Positions 51,095 to 61,060 of a stretch of 64,000 nucleotides of DNA are shown in pieces. The DNA is taken from assembly GCF_001434975.1 (NCBI RefSeq), contig NZ_AZEL01000026.1, positions 1 to 64,000 on the forward strand. Reading direction: 5' to 3'. This DNA is from Lactobacillus gallinarum DSM 10532 = JCM 2011 (GTDB lineage: Bacteria; Bacillota; Bacilli; Lactobacillales; Lactobacillaceae). Position numbers and translations under genes: made by a program. The notes under the pieces were generated by a model that was not told where the DNA came from, did not search any database, and saw only the letters and a program-made list of their open reading frames with translations. Numbering within the stretch: position 1 is the first letter of the stretch; each line of letters opens with the position of its first letter.

Positions 51095-51979
51095 TTATTT
51101 TGTTGCAGCATCTATTTCTTGCAAGAAAACATTGGCAATTTCATTGCTAAACAACCGCTGGGTATCAGTTAAATTATGATGAGGCGAATTTAAATAAATC
51201 GTGCGTTGAGGAGCTTCTGGATAAATATGAGCCTTAGTGATATTTTGAGTTTCAAAGTCCTGCCAACTAATAGCTGGGATAAAACCGATCCCAATTCCGC
51301 TTGCAATTAACTGCCGCACCGTCGCTGGTTCATCAGATTGATATTGATAATTTAGTTTGATTTTGTGAGCCATTAAAAATTGATCGATAGTTTGTTGAAG
51401 CTCGGTTTCTTTATCAAGACCGACAAAGATATATTTTTCAAAATCTTTTAGTTCAATGAAATCCTTGTTAGGAAGAATGCCTTTTTTGGCACCGATCAGC
51501 AATTCTTCAGTGGTGATGGGGATGCTATTAAAGTTGGGGATCTTGGCAGTAGAAATAATAAAGTCAAATTGTTCTAGATCTTTGGCAAAACTATTTTTCT
51601 GATGAATATTCAAGCTGATATTGGGTAAAACTTCCTGCATGCACAAAATTATTTTAGAAATTAAAGGCGAAGCAACAGTAAATAAGACATTCAAAGGGCT
51701 TTGATCGATATTTTTAGAACCTTGCACTGCTTTAATCCCGCGATCAAGCAAATTTAAACTGTCGGAAACATAAGAATAAAACAATTTTCCTTGTTGATTT
51801 AGCTTGATCGTTCTGCCTTCACGATCAAATAATTTCACACCGATTTCGTCCTCTAATTGTTTAATAGTTTTGCTGACGGCAGATTGACTGACATAGGCTT
51901 CCTTTGCAGCTTCGGTGATTGATCCAAGGGAAGCTACCGAAATAAAGTATTTTAATGTAGTTAGATTCATTTTACTCAC
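51095..51979 (-). CDS. mdcR: LysR-family regulator of the malonate decarboxylase operon
   Basis: A 294-aa regulator. It has an N-terminal wHTH (SLGSITEAAKEAYVSQSAVS then KTIKQLEDEIGVKLFDR) and a periplasmic-binding-like effector domain from about residue 90. It is divergent from the mdc operon with 103 nt between, a classic LysR layout. A TAAC-N6-GTTA inverted repeat at 51988-52001 is a plausible binding site. By analogy with MdcR the effector would be malonate or malonyl-CoA, which is inference. Confidence 0.82.
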   Translation of the reverse strand: MSKMNLTTLKYFISVASLGSITEAAKEAYVSQSAVSKTIKQLEDEIGVKLFDREGRTIKLNQQGKLFYSYVSDSLNLLDRGIKAVQGSKNIDQSPLNVLFTVASPLISKIILCMQEVLPNISLNIHQKNSFAKDLEQFDFIISTAKIPNFNSIPITTEELLIGAKKGILPNKDFIELKDFEKYIFVGLDKETELQQTIDQFLMAHKIKLNYQYQSDEPATVRQLIASGIGIGFIPAISWQDFETQNITKAHIYPEAPQRTIYLNSPHHNLTDTQRLFSNEIANVFLQEIDAATK

Positions 51980-51987
51980 TCAATTCA

Positions 51988-52025
51988 TAACTATTTGGTT
52001 AAGTATTATTCTATTTAGATATTAT
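51988..52025 (+). promoter_or_regulatory. mdc promoter with LysR-type inverted repeat
   Basis: TAAC-TATTTG-GTTA (51988-52001) overlaps TTGGTT (51995-52000), which pairs with TATTAT (52020-52025) over 19 nt as a weak promoter that would need an activator. Confidence 0.5.
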
Positions 52026-52082
52026 AAATTGTCATTCAAACGTTTTAAACTAAAAAATGTGAGATCCAAAGAGGTGATTATT

Positions 52083-52994
52083 TTGCGAAACTTATGGTTA
52101 TTTCCGGGTCAAGGTGGTCAAAATCCGGGCATGCTTGACCAAGTCGATCCTCAACTGAAAGAGCAGGTAGAAAAATGGACCAATGTCAAGCTACTGGATA
52201 CTGCTGAGGGCTATCAAGATTCAGTTCAAATTCAGCTAAGTATTTTGCTTTTGCAGATTGATCAAGTCGATCAATTGAAAAAGTTAGGCTGGCAGCCGAC
52301 TTTAGTTGCAGGACATTCTTTAGGCATATTTGCGGCAGCTTATGCAGCTGGTGTCATAAATAAAGAAGATATTTTCAAGTTAGTAACTCTTAGAGCTAAG
52401 TTGATGCAGGAATGTTATCCAGAAGGCTACGGCATGGGTGTTGTAGTTGGCTTGAGCCGTCCAGAAGTAAAAAAGTTAGTTGCTGAAGTTCATTCAGATA
52501 CCAATCCAGTTTATATTTCTAATCAAAACTCAGAAATGCAGAATACTATTTCTGGGAAACTCATTGCGATTAAGCAAGTTCTAGCATTGGCTAAAGAAAA
52601 TGGTGCATCAAAAGCAAAATTGCTGCATGTGCCTAACCCATCGCATTCGCCGCTAATGCAGAAGACAGCCGATCAGCTGAATACTTTTATTGCTCAGCTT
52701 AATTTGCATCAACCTAGTTGCATATATTTAGCTAATTACAATGGTCACGCAGTAAGGAGCTTAAAAGATATCAAATATGATTTAGGAAACAACGTAATTT
52801 ACCCAGTACTTTGGGAAACGATGATGCAGGTTGCTCTTGAATATCAACCTGATGTTAGCTCCGAATTTTCACCTGGAACAGCTTTTACCAAACTACTAAA
52901 AGCAAAGACGGATCAATTACATATGGTTACGTTATCGGCAATGTCGATTGATGATGCGGACTATTTATTTAACAAATGGGAGAAAAAAGAATGA
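52083..52994 (+). CDS. mdcH: Malonate decarboxylase epsilon subunit (malonyl-CoA:ACP transacylase)
   Basis: A 303-aa acyltransferase of the FabD type. FPGQGGQNPGM and the nucleophile elbow GHSLGIFAA (active Ser), then a C-terminal His in NPSHSPLM, are seen. It loads malonyl groups onto the MdcC carrier. The start is TTG 52083: AAAGAGGTG lies 7 nt upstream, and upstream residues in the same frame overlap the divergent promoter. Its TGA overlaps the mdcA ATG. Confidence 0.88.
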   Translation: MRNLWLFPGQGGQNPGMLDQVDPQLKEQVEKWTNVKLLDTAEGYQDSVQIQLSILLLQIDQVDQLKKLGWQPTLVAGHSLGIFAAAYAAGVINKEDIFKLVTLRAKLMQECYPEGYGMGVVVGLSRPEVKKLVAEVHSDTNPVYISNQNSEMQNTISGKLIAIKQVLALAKENGASKAKLLHVPNPSHSPLMQKTADQLNTFIAQLNLHQPSCIYLANYNGHAVRSLKDIKYDLGNNVIYPVLWETMMQVALEYQPDVSSEFSPGTAFTKLLKAKTDQLHMVTLSAMSIDDADYLFNKWEKKE

Positions 52995-54634
52995 CAGAAG
53001 AAAAGAATTGGCATACTCATCGAGATGCGAAAAATGCACGTTTAGCAAGCGCCAGTTCATTATTTAATGGTAAATTTGCTAAAACCGAAGATGTCGTTGA
53101 AGTGTTGAATACTTTAATTAAGCCAGGCGACAAGGTGGTGCTTGAAGGGGATAATCAAAAGCAAGCATCATTTTTATCAGAAGCTTTAACTAAAGTGGAT
53201 CCTGAACGTGTTCATGATTTACACATGATTATGTCTAGTATTTCATGTCCAGAACACCTTGATATTTTTGACTTAGGTATTGCCTCAAAGATGGACTTTT
53301 CATTTGCCGGCCCACAAAGTACACGTGTATCGCAAATGATTGCTGACGGCACAATGACGGTTGGTGATATTCATACTTATCTTGAATTATTTGGTCGTTT
53401 ATTTATTGATTTGATTCCGAATGTTGTCTTGGTTGCCGCGGATAAAGTTGACCGTGAAGGTAACCTTTACACTGGTTTTAACACTGAAGAAACCCCAACA
53501 ATTGTGGAAGCCGCAGCCTTTCATGATGGAATCGTGATCGTGCAAGCAAACGAAGTTGTTGATAAATTACCACGTGTTGATATTCCTAGCGACTGGGTCG
53601 ATGTCATTATTCCAGCTGATAAGCCATATCAATTGGAGCCTTTGTTTACTCGTGATCCACAAGCAATCACCGAATTACAAATTTTGATGGGGATGATGGC
53701 AATTAAAGGAATCTATGCTAAGCATCATGTTCAAACCTTAAATCACGGTGTTGGCTTTAACACTTCTGCAATCGAACTTCTATTGCCAACATATGGTGAA
53801 CAATTAGGACTCAAGGGCAAGATCTGCCGCAATTGGGAATTGAATCCAACTCCAACTTTAATTCCAGCAATTGAAAGTGGTTGGGTTCAATCAATCCACT
53901 CATTTGGTGGCGAAGTCGGGATGGAAAAATATATTGCCGCTCGTCCAGACATTTTCTTTGTTGGTAAAGATGGTACCATGCGTTCTAATCGTGCTTTAGG
54001 TCAGGTTGCTGGTCAATATGCACTTGATATGTTCGTTGGTTCTACTTTGCAAATTGACCAATGGGGTAACTCTTCAACTGTTACTAATGGTCGTTTGTCA
54101 GGCTTTGGTGGTGCACCTAACATGGGTTCTAACCCAACTGGTCGTCGTCACTCAACTCCAGCTTGGCAAAGCTTAAAGCCAGATGATGATCCATTGGCTA
54201 AGGGTCAAAAATTGGTTGTTCAAATGGTTGAAACCTTTGGTGCAAATAAGAAGCCAGTCTTTGTTGATCACTTGGATGCTGAAGAAGTTAGAAAAGAAGC
54301 TAAGTTGGCTAACGTGCCAATCATGATTTATTCAGAAGATACCACGCATATCGTCACTGAAGAAGGTATCGCATATCTTTACAAGACCGACAGCATGGAA
54401 GAAAGAAAAGCCGCAATTGAAGCAATTGCTGGTGTAACTCCTGTTGGTTTACGTTCAAATCCAGAAGAAGTAAAGAAGCTGCGTGAAAAGGGCATTGTCG
54501 CATTGCCAGAAGACTTAGGCGTACGCCGTGAAGATGCTAAGCGTTCACTTCTTGCAGCTCAAACTATGGATGATATTGTTGAATGGTCCCATGGCCTTTA
54601 TAATCCACCTGCAAAATTTAGATCTTGGTCATAA
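52991..54634 (+). CDS. mdcA: Malonate decarboxylase alpha subunit (acetyl-S-ACP:malonate ACP transferase)
   Basis: A 547-aa CoA-transferase-like subunit that swaps acetate for malonate on the carrier. Typical stretches are HDLHMIMSSISCPEHLDIF, DIHTYLELFGRLFIDL, and GRLSGFGGAPNMGSNPTGRRH near residue 380. ATG 52991 overlaps the mdcH stop (ATGA). Length is normal. It is the second gene of the operon and shares its strong lactobacillar codon bias. Confidence 0.92.
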   Translation: MTEEKNWHTHRDAKNARLASASSLFNGKFAKTEDVVEVLNTLIKPGDKVVLEGDNQKQASFLSEALTKVDPERVHDLHMIMSSISCPEHLDIFDLGIASKMDFSFAGPQSTRVSQMIADGTMTVGDIHTYLELFGRLFIDLIPNVVLVAADKVDREGNLYTGFNTEETPTIVEAAAFHDGIVIVQANEVVDKLPRVDIPSDWVDVIIPADKPYQLEPLFTRDPQAITELQILMGMMAIKGIYAKHHVQTLNHGVGFNTSAIELLLPTYGEQLGLKGKICRNWELNPTPTLIPAIESGWVQSIHSFGGEVGMEKYIAARPDIFFVGKDGTMRSNRALGQVAGQYALDMFVGSTLQIDQWGNSSTVTNGRLSGFGGAPNMGSNPTGRRHSTPAWQSLKPDDDPLAKGQKLVVQMVETFGANKKPVFVDHLDAEEVRKEAKLANVPIMIYSEDTTHIVTEEGIAYLYKTDSMEERKAAIEAIAGVTPVGLRSNPEEVKKLREKGIVALPEDLGVRREDAKRSLLAAQTMDDIVEWSHGLYNPPAKFRSWS

Positions 54635-54651
54635 TTGAGGAGGAAAGAATA

Positions 54652-54951
54652 ATGGAAAAATTACACTTTGAATATCAAAATTCTACACCCGTAAAGAAAT
54701 TTGCCCACGTTGGTGTGGTAGCCTCCGGTGACTTAGAAATCTTGGTTTACCCAGCAGATGGGGAAAAGACAACATTAGATATCACTACTGGTAGCGATGG
54801 CTTTGAAAAAGTTTGGCAAAATGTGCTCGATCGTTTCTTTGCTCGTTATCCATTAAACGGTAAGTTTATTGTTCACGATTTTGGTGCAACCCCTGGTGTT
54901 GTTAACTTGCGTTTGACTCAAGCAATGGAGGCTTTGAAAGATGAAAAATAG
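54652..54951 (+). CDS. mdcC: Malonate decarboxylase delta subunit (acyl carrier protein)
   Basis: A 99-aa carrier that holds the 2'-(5''-phosphoribosyl)-3'-dephospho-CoA prosthetic group. The attachment serine lies in HVGVVASGDLEIL near residue 25. ATG 54652 has a strong AGGAGGAA upstream. The mdcDE start lies inside its last codons. Confidence 0.9.
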   Translation: MEKLHFEYQNSTPVKKFAHVGVVASGDLEILVYPADGEKTTLDITTGSDGFEKVWQNVLDRFFARYPLNGKFIVHDFGATPGVVNLRLTQAMEALKDEK

Positions 54952-56608
54952 TTTTGTTGAATTAAATGGTCGTCAGCGTGCATTTGCATTAGTTGATGAA
55001 AACTCTGGTCGCGAATTAGTTGGTCCAGAATATGATATGATTTCGCCTCACCTTGAGCCACAGAAGATTGTGCCCGAAAGTGATGATGGGGTTATCTTAG
55101 TTAAAGGTACCTTGAATGGCAAAAATGTTGTCGTGATTTCCATTGAAGGTAAATTCCAAGGTGGTGGTATTGGTGAAGTTTCCGGTGCCAAGATCGTTGC
55201 TGCTTTAGAAGAAGCCTTAGATGACAATAAGAATGGTAAGACTATCTATCCAATCATTATTTTGGATACTGGTGGTGTACGTCTTCAAGAAGCAAATTAT
55301 GGCCTTTTGTCAATTTCTGAAATTCAAAATTCAGTTATCGCGTTGAAGAAATATGTTCCTGTAATTGGTTTGGTGCCGGGTAGAGTTGGTAGTTTTGGTG
55401 GTATGTCAATCACTAGTGCCGTTTTGTCATACCTAATTACTACCAAGAAGGCTAGAGTTGCCTTGAACGGACCGGAAGTTATCGAACAAGAAGCAGGCGT
55501 ACGTGAATTTGACTCTAGCGATAAGGACTTAATTTGGAATACTTTGGGTACTCGTCAAAGAGTTAAGACTGGCATTGCTGATGAATTAGTTGAAGATGAT
55601 GTTGAAACTATTAAGAATGCGATTTCTGAAGCAATCGATCAAAAGAAGGATGCTCACAGAACTGATAAGGCTGATTTCTATTTAACTTTGCTTGATAAGA
55701 TCGATTTTTCAAAGCCATTAACTACTGAAGAATATCGCAAGATTTTCAACGAAACAAAAGCTGAAAAGCATGAAATTCCAAGTGCTGTATCTAGCGATAC
55801 ACCAGGTGATAAGAGCCGCGGTCGTTTATGGTTTGAAAAATTAACTGGCATTAAAAATGCTAAGTCAGAATATCCAACAGTTTTAGCAGCTGAAGTTGAT
55901 GGCAAAGAATATATTGCTATCGTGCCAGACAAGAATAATCGCTTCCCACGCGTACGTAATGGTGAAGTGGGCTTGCAAGAAGGATTTGTCATCTCTAAGA
56001 TCGTTAATAAGATTGTTGAAGAAGACAAGGATAAAGAGGTTAAGCGTCCAATCATTTTGATTGTAGATGTACCAAGTCAGGCTTATGGTTACAAAGAAGA
56101 ATTAATTGGAATTCACATTGGATTAGCTTCTAGTGCTGCTGCTTATGCTAAGGCTCGTCAAGCTGGCCACCCAGTAATTGACTTTATTCCTGGGGATGCT
56201 GTTTCAGGTGGTTTCTTAGCTCATGGTTTGCAATCTAACCGCATGATCGCCTTAGCTGATAAGTCAATCACTATTCAAGCGATGTCTAAGGCATCTGCTG
56301 CTAGAATTACCCAAAGAACTATTGCCGAACTTGAAGAAGCTACTAAACATGTTCCTGCAATGGCTTACGATATCTTCAATTATGAAAAATTGGGTGCTTT
56401 ATACAAGCTAGTGCATGATGTTTCATCTTGGGATGCCAACGATGATGCAGTTAAGGAAGTTCATGAATTAATCGATGAAGCTATTGCAAGTACAAAGGAT
56501 CAACCAACTGACTTGCGCTTCCGTTATGAGACTCCAATTGCAATTGAAAGTGGACGCAAAGCTACAATTAAGATGCGCGAAATGGTTGATGATCAATGGG
56601 AAAAATAA
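54941..56608 (+). CDS. mdcDE: Malonyl-S-ACP decarboxylase, fused beta and gamma subunits
   Basis: A 555-aa carboxyltransferase-like protein. The first half (about 1-280) matches MdcD (GGGIGEVSGAKI, LDTGGVRLQEANYG) and the second half (about 290-555) MdcE (PGDAVSGGFLAHGLQSNR). In Klebsiella-type clusters these are separate genes; here they form one chain with no stop. It releases CO2 and regenerates acetyl-carrier. It overlaps mdcC by 11 nt and mdcG by 13 nt. Confidence 0.9.
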   Translation: MKNSFVELNGRQRAFALVDENSGRELVGPEYDMISPHLEPQKIVPESDDGVILVKGTLNGKNVVVISIEGKFQGGGIGEVSGAKIVAALEEALDDNKNGKTIYPIIILDTGGVRLQEANYGLLSISEIQNSVIALKKYVPVIGLVPGRVGSFGGMSITSAVLSYLITTKKARVALNGPEVIEQEAGVREFDSSDKDLIWNTLGTRQRVKTGIADELVEDDVETIKNAISEAIDQKKDAHRTDKADFYLTLLDKIDFSKPLTTEEYRKIFNETKAEKHEIPSAVSSDTPGDKSRGRLWFEKLTGIKNAKSEYPTVLAAEVDGKEYIAIVPDKNNRFPRVRNGEVGLQEGFVISKIVNKIVEEDKDKEVKRPIILIVDVPSQAYGYKEELIGIHIGLASSAAAYAKARQAGHPVIDFIPGDAVSGGFLAHGLQSNRMIALADKSITIQAMSKASAARITQRTIAELEEATKHVPAMAYDIFNYEKLGALYKLVHDVSSWDANDDAVKEVHELIDEAIASTKDQPTDLRFRYETPIAIESGRKATIKMREMVDDQWEK

Positions 56609-57258
56609 CTAATATTTGGCCGCATGATTTATTAACGTTTACCAATGATGACGACTTAATATTAGAAGAGAATCCTTTACCTGAATGGGCAAAGGATTCT
56701 TTGTCTAAGGCTAAAATCGTAGTGGTCAGACGTGGTCAATTCAAAAATGGTTTAATTCCGGTAGGCTTGCGCGGTTACGAGCGTAATCAACGCTTGGCTG
56801 GCTATTTAAAAAAGTCTAGTATAGTTAAGCAGTATCATCCAGATTATTTTATTAAGCATGAGTCTTGGTGTGATTTGCCAATTGAAAGGCAAAAATTAAT
56901 TGCTTTTCAAGCACTGGTTAAGATTGCACCACTTTTAACTGATTATCAGTGGGGAATTAGTGGTTCACTTGCTTATGAAATGGCAACTGGTGTAAAGATG
57001 GTCAAAGAAAGTCCAGAGCATACTAGTGATTTAGACTTGATTATGCCCGATTTACCTAAAATGAACGTAGCTGAAGCAAGAAAATTTTTAGCTAGATTAA
57101 ATCAATTTTGCACGCATGCGGATGTACAAGTAGTTTATGGTGAGAATGGCTTTTCTTTGGAAGAATATGCATTGGGACGTGATCAGCAGATTTTAATTAA
57201 AACCGCCACTGGTCCAATTTTAAGTGAAAATCCATGGCAGGCAATTAAAGAGAGATGA
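56596..57258 (+). CDS. mdcG: Phosphoribosyl-dephospho-CoA transferase
   Basis: A 220-aa nucleotidyltransferase-like enzyme that attaches the prosthetic group to MdcC. WPHDLL opens the family, WGISGSLAYEMATG and the paired aspartates in HTSDLDLIMPDL form the nucleotidyltransferase centre. ATG 56596 overlaps mdcDE. The next gene starts 1 nt after its stop. Confidence 0.88.
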   Translation: MGKITNIWPHDLLTFTNDDDLILEENPLPEWAKDSLSKAKIVVVRRGQFKNGLIPVGLRGYERNQRLAGYLKKSSIVKQYHPDYFIKHESWCDLPIERQKLIAFQALVKIAPLLTDYQWGISGSLAYEMATGVKMVKESPEHTSDLDLIMPDLPKMNVAEARKFLARLNQFCTHADVQVVYGENGFSLEEYALGRDQQILIKTATGPILSENPWQAIKER

Positions 57259-57259
57259 A

Positions 57260-58057
57260 ATGGATTTTGTAACTAATGATGGAATTAAAATTAATTACCA
57301 GATAAAAGGTAATGGCAAACCAATTATTTTTGTTGCTGGCTTTGGCGGTTATCAAGAAGTATGGACTATGCAGGTTGACTATTTTACTAAAATGGGATAT
57401 CAGGTGATCACATACGATCATCGCAATTTTGGTCGGAGTCAAAGAACAAAAAATGATCATACTTTACAACGTCTAACTGATGATTTGATTGAATTGGTAC
57501 AATGTTTAGGCATAAAACAAGCTGTGTTTGTCGGTCATTCAATGGGTGGCAGTTTACTTTTTAATTTGATTAAAACCGCACCAGATTTAGTTAAACTGGC
57601 GGTTATCGTAGACCAAACGCCTTTTATGTTGAATACTTCGGATTGGTCATATGGTTTTATGAACTATACGTTAAGTAACTATGTAAGAGAAGCTAAAATG
57701 GTTCCTGCTGTGCATGAGACTTTGCACGGTATAGATAATCGAGTAGCGATGAAACTGAATAATGCTAGAATAGATCACCCTTTTAGTAGATCTGATAATT
57801 TTGATTTGTTGTGTGAGCATATTGCCCATGATTGGCGTGGGGTGGTCAAAGATAGCCAAGTACCTATCGATGTAATTGCGGCCGTTCAAAGTCCATATTA
57901 TAATTTTCTTTTTGCAAAATGGATGACTACACAAAATGATCGCGTAAATATGGCTTTGGTTGATAATTGTGGACATGATATCATGGCAGAGGTACCAGAT
58001 CGTTTTAATCAGATTTTGCGGCACTTTTTGTTAAAAAATCGATACTTGAGTAATTAG
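57260..58057 (+). CDS. Alpha/beta hydrolase inside the mdc operon
   Basis: A 265-aa soluble hydrolase. The nucleophile elbow is GHSMGGSL (Ser near 100), an acid lies in the ISPYY region, and the catalytic His is in NCGHDIMAEVP. Its place between mdcG and mdcB suggests it removes a toxic or misloaded thioester or hydrolyses acetyl-CoA-like by-products, but this is inference. ATG 57260 follows the mdcG stop directly. Such a hydrolase is not a standard mdc component. Confidence 0.85.
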   Translation: MDFVTNDGIKINYQIKGNGKPIIFVAGFGGYQEVWTMQVDYFTKMGYQVITYDHRNFGRSQRTKNDHTLQRLTDDLIELVQCLGIKQAVFVGHSMGGSLLFNLIKTAPDLVKLAVIVDQTPFMLNTSDWSYGFMNYTLSNYVREAKMVPAVHETLHGIDNRVAMKLNNARIDHPFSRSDNFDLLCEHIAHDWRGVVKDSQVPIDVIAAVQSPYYNFLFAKWMTTQNDRVNMALVDNCGHDIMAEVPDRFNQILRHFLLKNRYLSN

Positions 58058-58067
58058 AAAGAAACAA

Positions 58068-58886
58068 ATGGCAATAGAAGAGATCGCTCAAAATGCATTA
58101 AAAGCATTACTTTATGAAGTAGTTACTAATCCTAAGCCTGGCTTGGTTGATCCAGCTGATGTGGGTTCTCATCCCGATATGAACGTCTATATGTTCATTG
58201 ATAGTAGCTTAAGTTTGGAAAAATATTTTGTTCAAGCCGCTGAGATTGGTTTTAACTTTACTGGACAAGATTTAAGACAGATGTTTGAACTGCTGCGACA
58301 AGCTGGGATTAAGGCAGAGAAGGCAATGCTTGCCGCTACGAATAATGTGAATACGCATAAAGGGGCGGTTTTTTCATTAGGTTTATTCGTCTGTGCATGT
58401 GCATATTGTCAAAAACATGGCGGTAATGAGTTTGAAGTAATTCAGATGATGACTAAGGGCTTAGTTAAGCATGATTTGGGAGAGAAGAGCGAGACTGCTG
58501 GCGAAAGACAATTTTTGCAATATGGCAAAGGCGGCGTTAGAGCAGAAGCAGAGGCAGGCTACCCTTTGGTGAGAAGTGTCGCATTGCCATTTCTAGCACA
58601 GACAAGTGGCGACTTGAATACGCGCTTGCTTGATACCTTGATGGAGATTGTTAGTGAGATTGAAGATTCTAATTTGATTAAAAGGGCTGGTAATGTTGAA
58701 GTAATTGATTGGTCGCACAAGCAGGCGCAAAAATATTTGGTATTGGGTGGTTATGGCACTCAAGCTGGCAAGCAATTCATGTTAGAGTTAAATCGTATTT
58801 TTAAAGAAAAGAATTATAGCCTTGGCGGTAGTGCTGATTTGCTGATTATTACTATCTTTATGGGGTTGCAGCGTGGAATGATATAA
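58068..58886 (+). CDS. mdcB: Triphosphoribosyl-dephospho-CoA synthase
   Basis: A 272-aa enzyme (CitG/MdcB family) that makes the prosthetic-group precursor from ATP and dephospho-CoA. Landmarks are EVVTNPKPGLVDP near the N-terminus, NTHKGAVFSLGL in the middle and the glycine-rich GGVRAEAEAGYP with SLGGSADLL at the end. It is the last gene of the operon, 10 nt after the hydrolase. No malonate transporter gene follows. Confidence 0.9.
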   Translation: MAIEEIAQNALKALLYEVVTNPKPGLVDPADVGSHPDMNVYMFIDSSLSLEKYFVQAAEIGFNFTGQDLRQMFELLRQAGIKAEKAMLAATNNVNTHKGAVFSLGLFVCACAYCQKHGGNEFEVIQMMTKGLVKHDLGEKSETAGERQFLQYGKGGVRAEAEAGYPLVRSVALPFLAQTSGDLNTRLLDTLMEIVSEIEDSNLIKRAGNVEVIDWSHKQAQKYLVLGGYGTQAGKQFMLELNRIFKEKNYSLGGSADLLIITIFMGLQRGMI

Positions 58887-58977
58887 AAATCTTAAGTCAT
58901 ATTGTTTGGGTATTTTCAAAAAGGACATCATACTGAAAGTGAGAAAAATGATTTTTCACGAAAGGATGGGAAATGCA

Positions 58978-59307
58978 ATGGACGATTATGTAATTGATTT
59001 TGATTCCTTGAATTACTTAAGACCAGAAACTTTGGCCATCATGAAGCTCTTGGTAAAGAAATACAATGAAAGCAAAGATGATGATGTTTTACAAGATGGA
59101 GTAGTAGTTAGCTTTGATGAATTAGCAAAAGCAGCCAAAATTCCAGTTGATAAGTTACCCGATGAGGTCTTTAAAGATCTAGATGCCGAAAGAAATCAGT
59201 TTGATGAGGAAAAGAGAGGCTATGAACCATTAGTCGCTAGTTGTTTAGCTGATGAAGAAGATCGTGAATTTAGAATTATCATTAACCACCGCTTGTTTGA
59301 ATTTTAA
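58978..59307 (+). CDS. Hypothetical acidic protein
   Basis: A 109-aa acidic cytosolic protein from ATG 58978 (AAAGGA about 11 nt upstream). Residues 1-50 read as helical (LRPETLAIMKLLVKKYNES), and the rest are charged with EDREFRIIINHRLFEF at the end. Upstream frames in the same register lack a better ribosome-binding site. I do not recognise the family. It is followed by a strong terminator. Confidence 0.55.
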   Translation: MDDYVIDFDSLNYLRPETLAIMKLLVKKYNESKDDDVLQDGVVVSFDELAKAAKIPVDKLPDEVFKDLDAERNQFDEEKRGYEPLVASCLADEEDREFRIIINHRLFEF

Positions 59308-59315
59308 AATAATAT

Positions 59316-59365
59316 CAAAAAAGATCGATGATCAACGTTTTTTAACGAAGATCATCGATCTTTTA
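59316..59365. terminator. Bidirectional terminator, first of a matched pair
   Basis: AAAAGATCGATGATC pairs with GATCATCGATCTTTT. A 46-nt segment (59319-59364) recurs at 62401-62446 with one mismatch, flanking the bgl/PTS unit in direct orientation. Confidence 0.9.
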
Positions 59366-59372
59366 TTTGTCA

Positions 59373-60842
<1,470 letters not shown>

Positions 60843-60914
60843 TCATTTGCAAGTAAGTAAGAGAAGATGGGAGTTTTGGTATGGTTCGAAGATTTTGGAA
60901 TAATAATTTATTTT

Positions 60915-60931
60915 TGGAACAAGGTGTTCCA
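60915..60931. promoter_or_regulatory. Candidate RpiR operator TGGAACA-N3-TGTTCCA
   Basis: TGGAACAAGGTGTTCCA is a perfect inverted repeat with a 3-nt spacer in the bgl/PTS divergent region. Its inner arms GAACA/TGTTC are the same as those at 47110-47122 beside the RpiR gene. Confidence 0.65.
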
Positions 60932-60993
60932 GATATAAAATGCATGTCAATACAATAGAACTTTACCTAATACCGTGATAACTATCGAGCTTA

Positions 60994-61008
60994 AGAAAGC
61001 GGTTGCAT
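60994..61008. promoter_or_regulatory. Perfect cre site before the PTS gene
   Basis: On the minus strand ATGCAACCGCTTTCT fits WTGNAANCGNWNNCW at all positions. It predicts CcpA control of the PTS gene and perhaps of the divergent glucosidase. Confidence 0.75.
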
Positions 61009-61060
61009 ACAATACGGAAGTGTAAGGAATAAGAAGAGTTAAGAAGAGAGAGGAGTTATC

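Noticed and set aside
57671-58024. 117-codon frame antisense to the alpha/beta hydrolase
   Set aside because: The sense strand has the GHSMGG nucleophile elbow and operon context; the antisense product is unlike any known protein.
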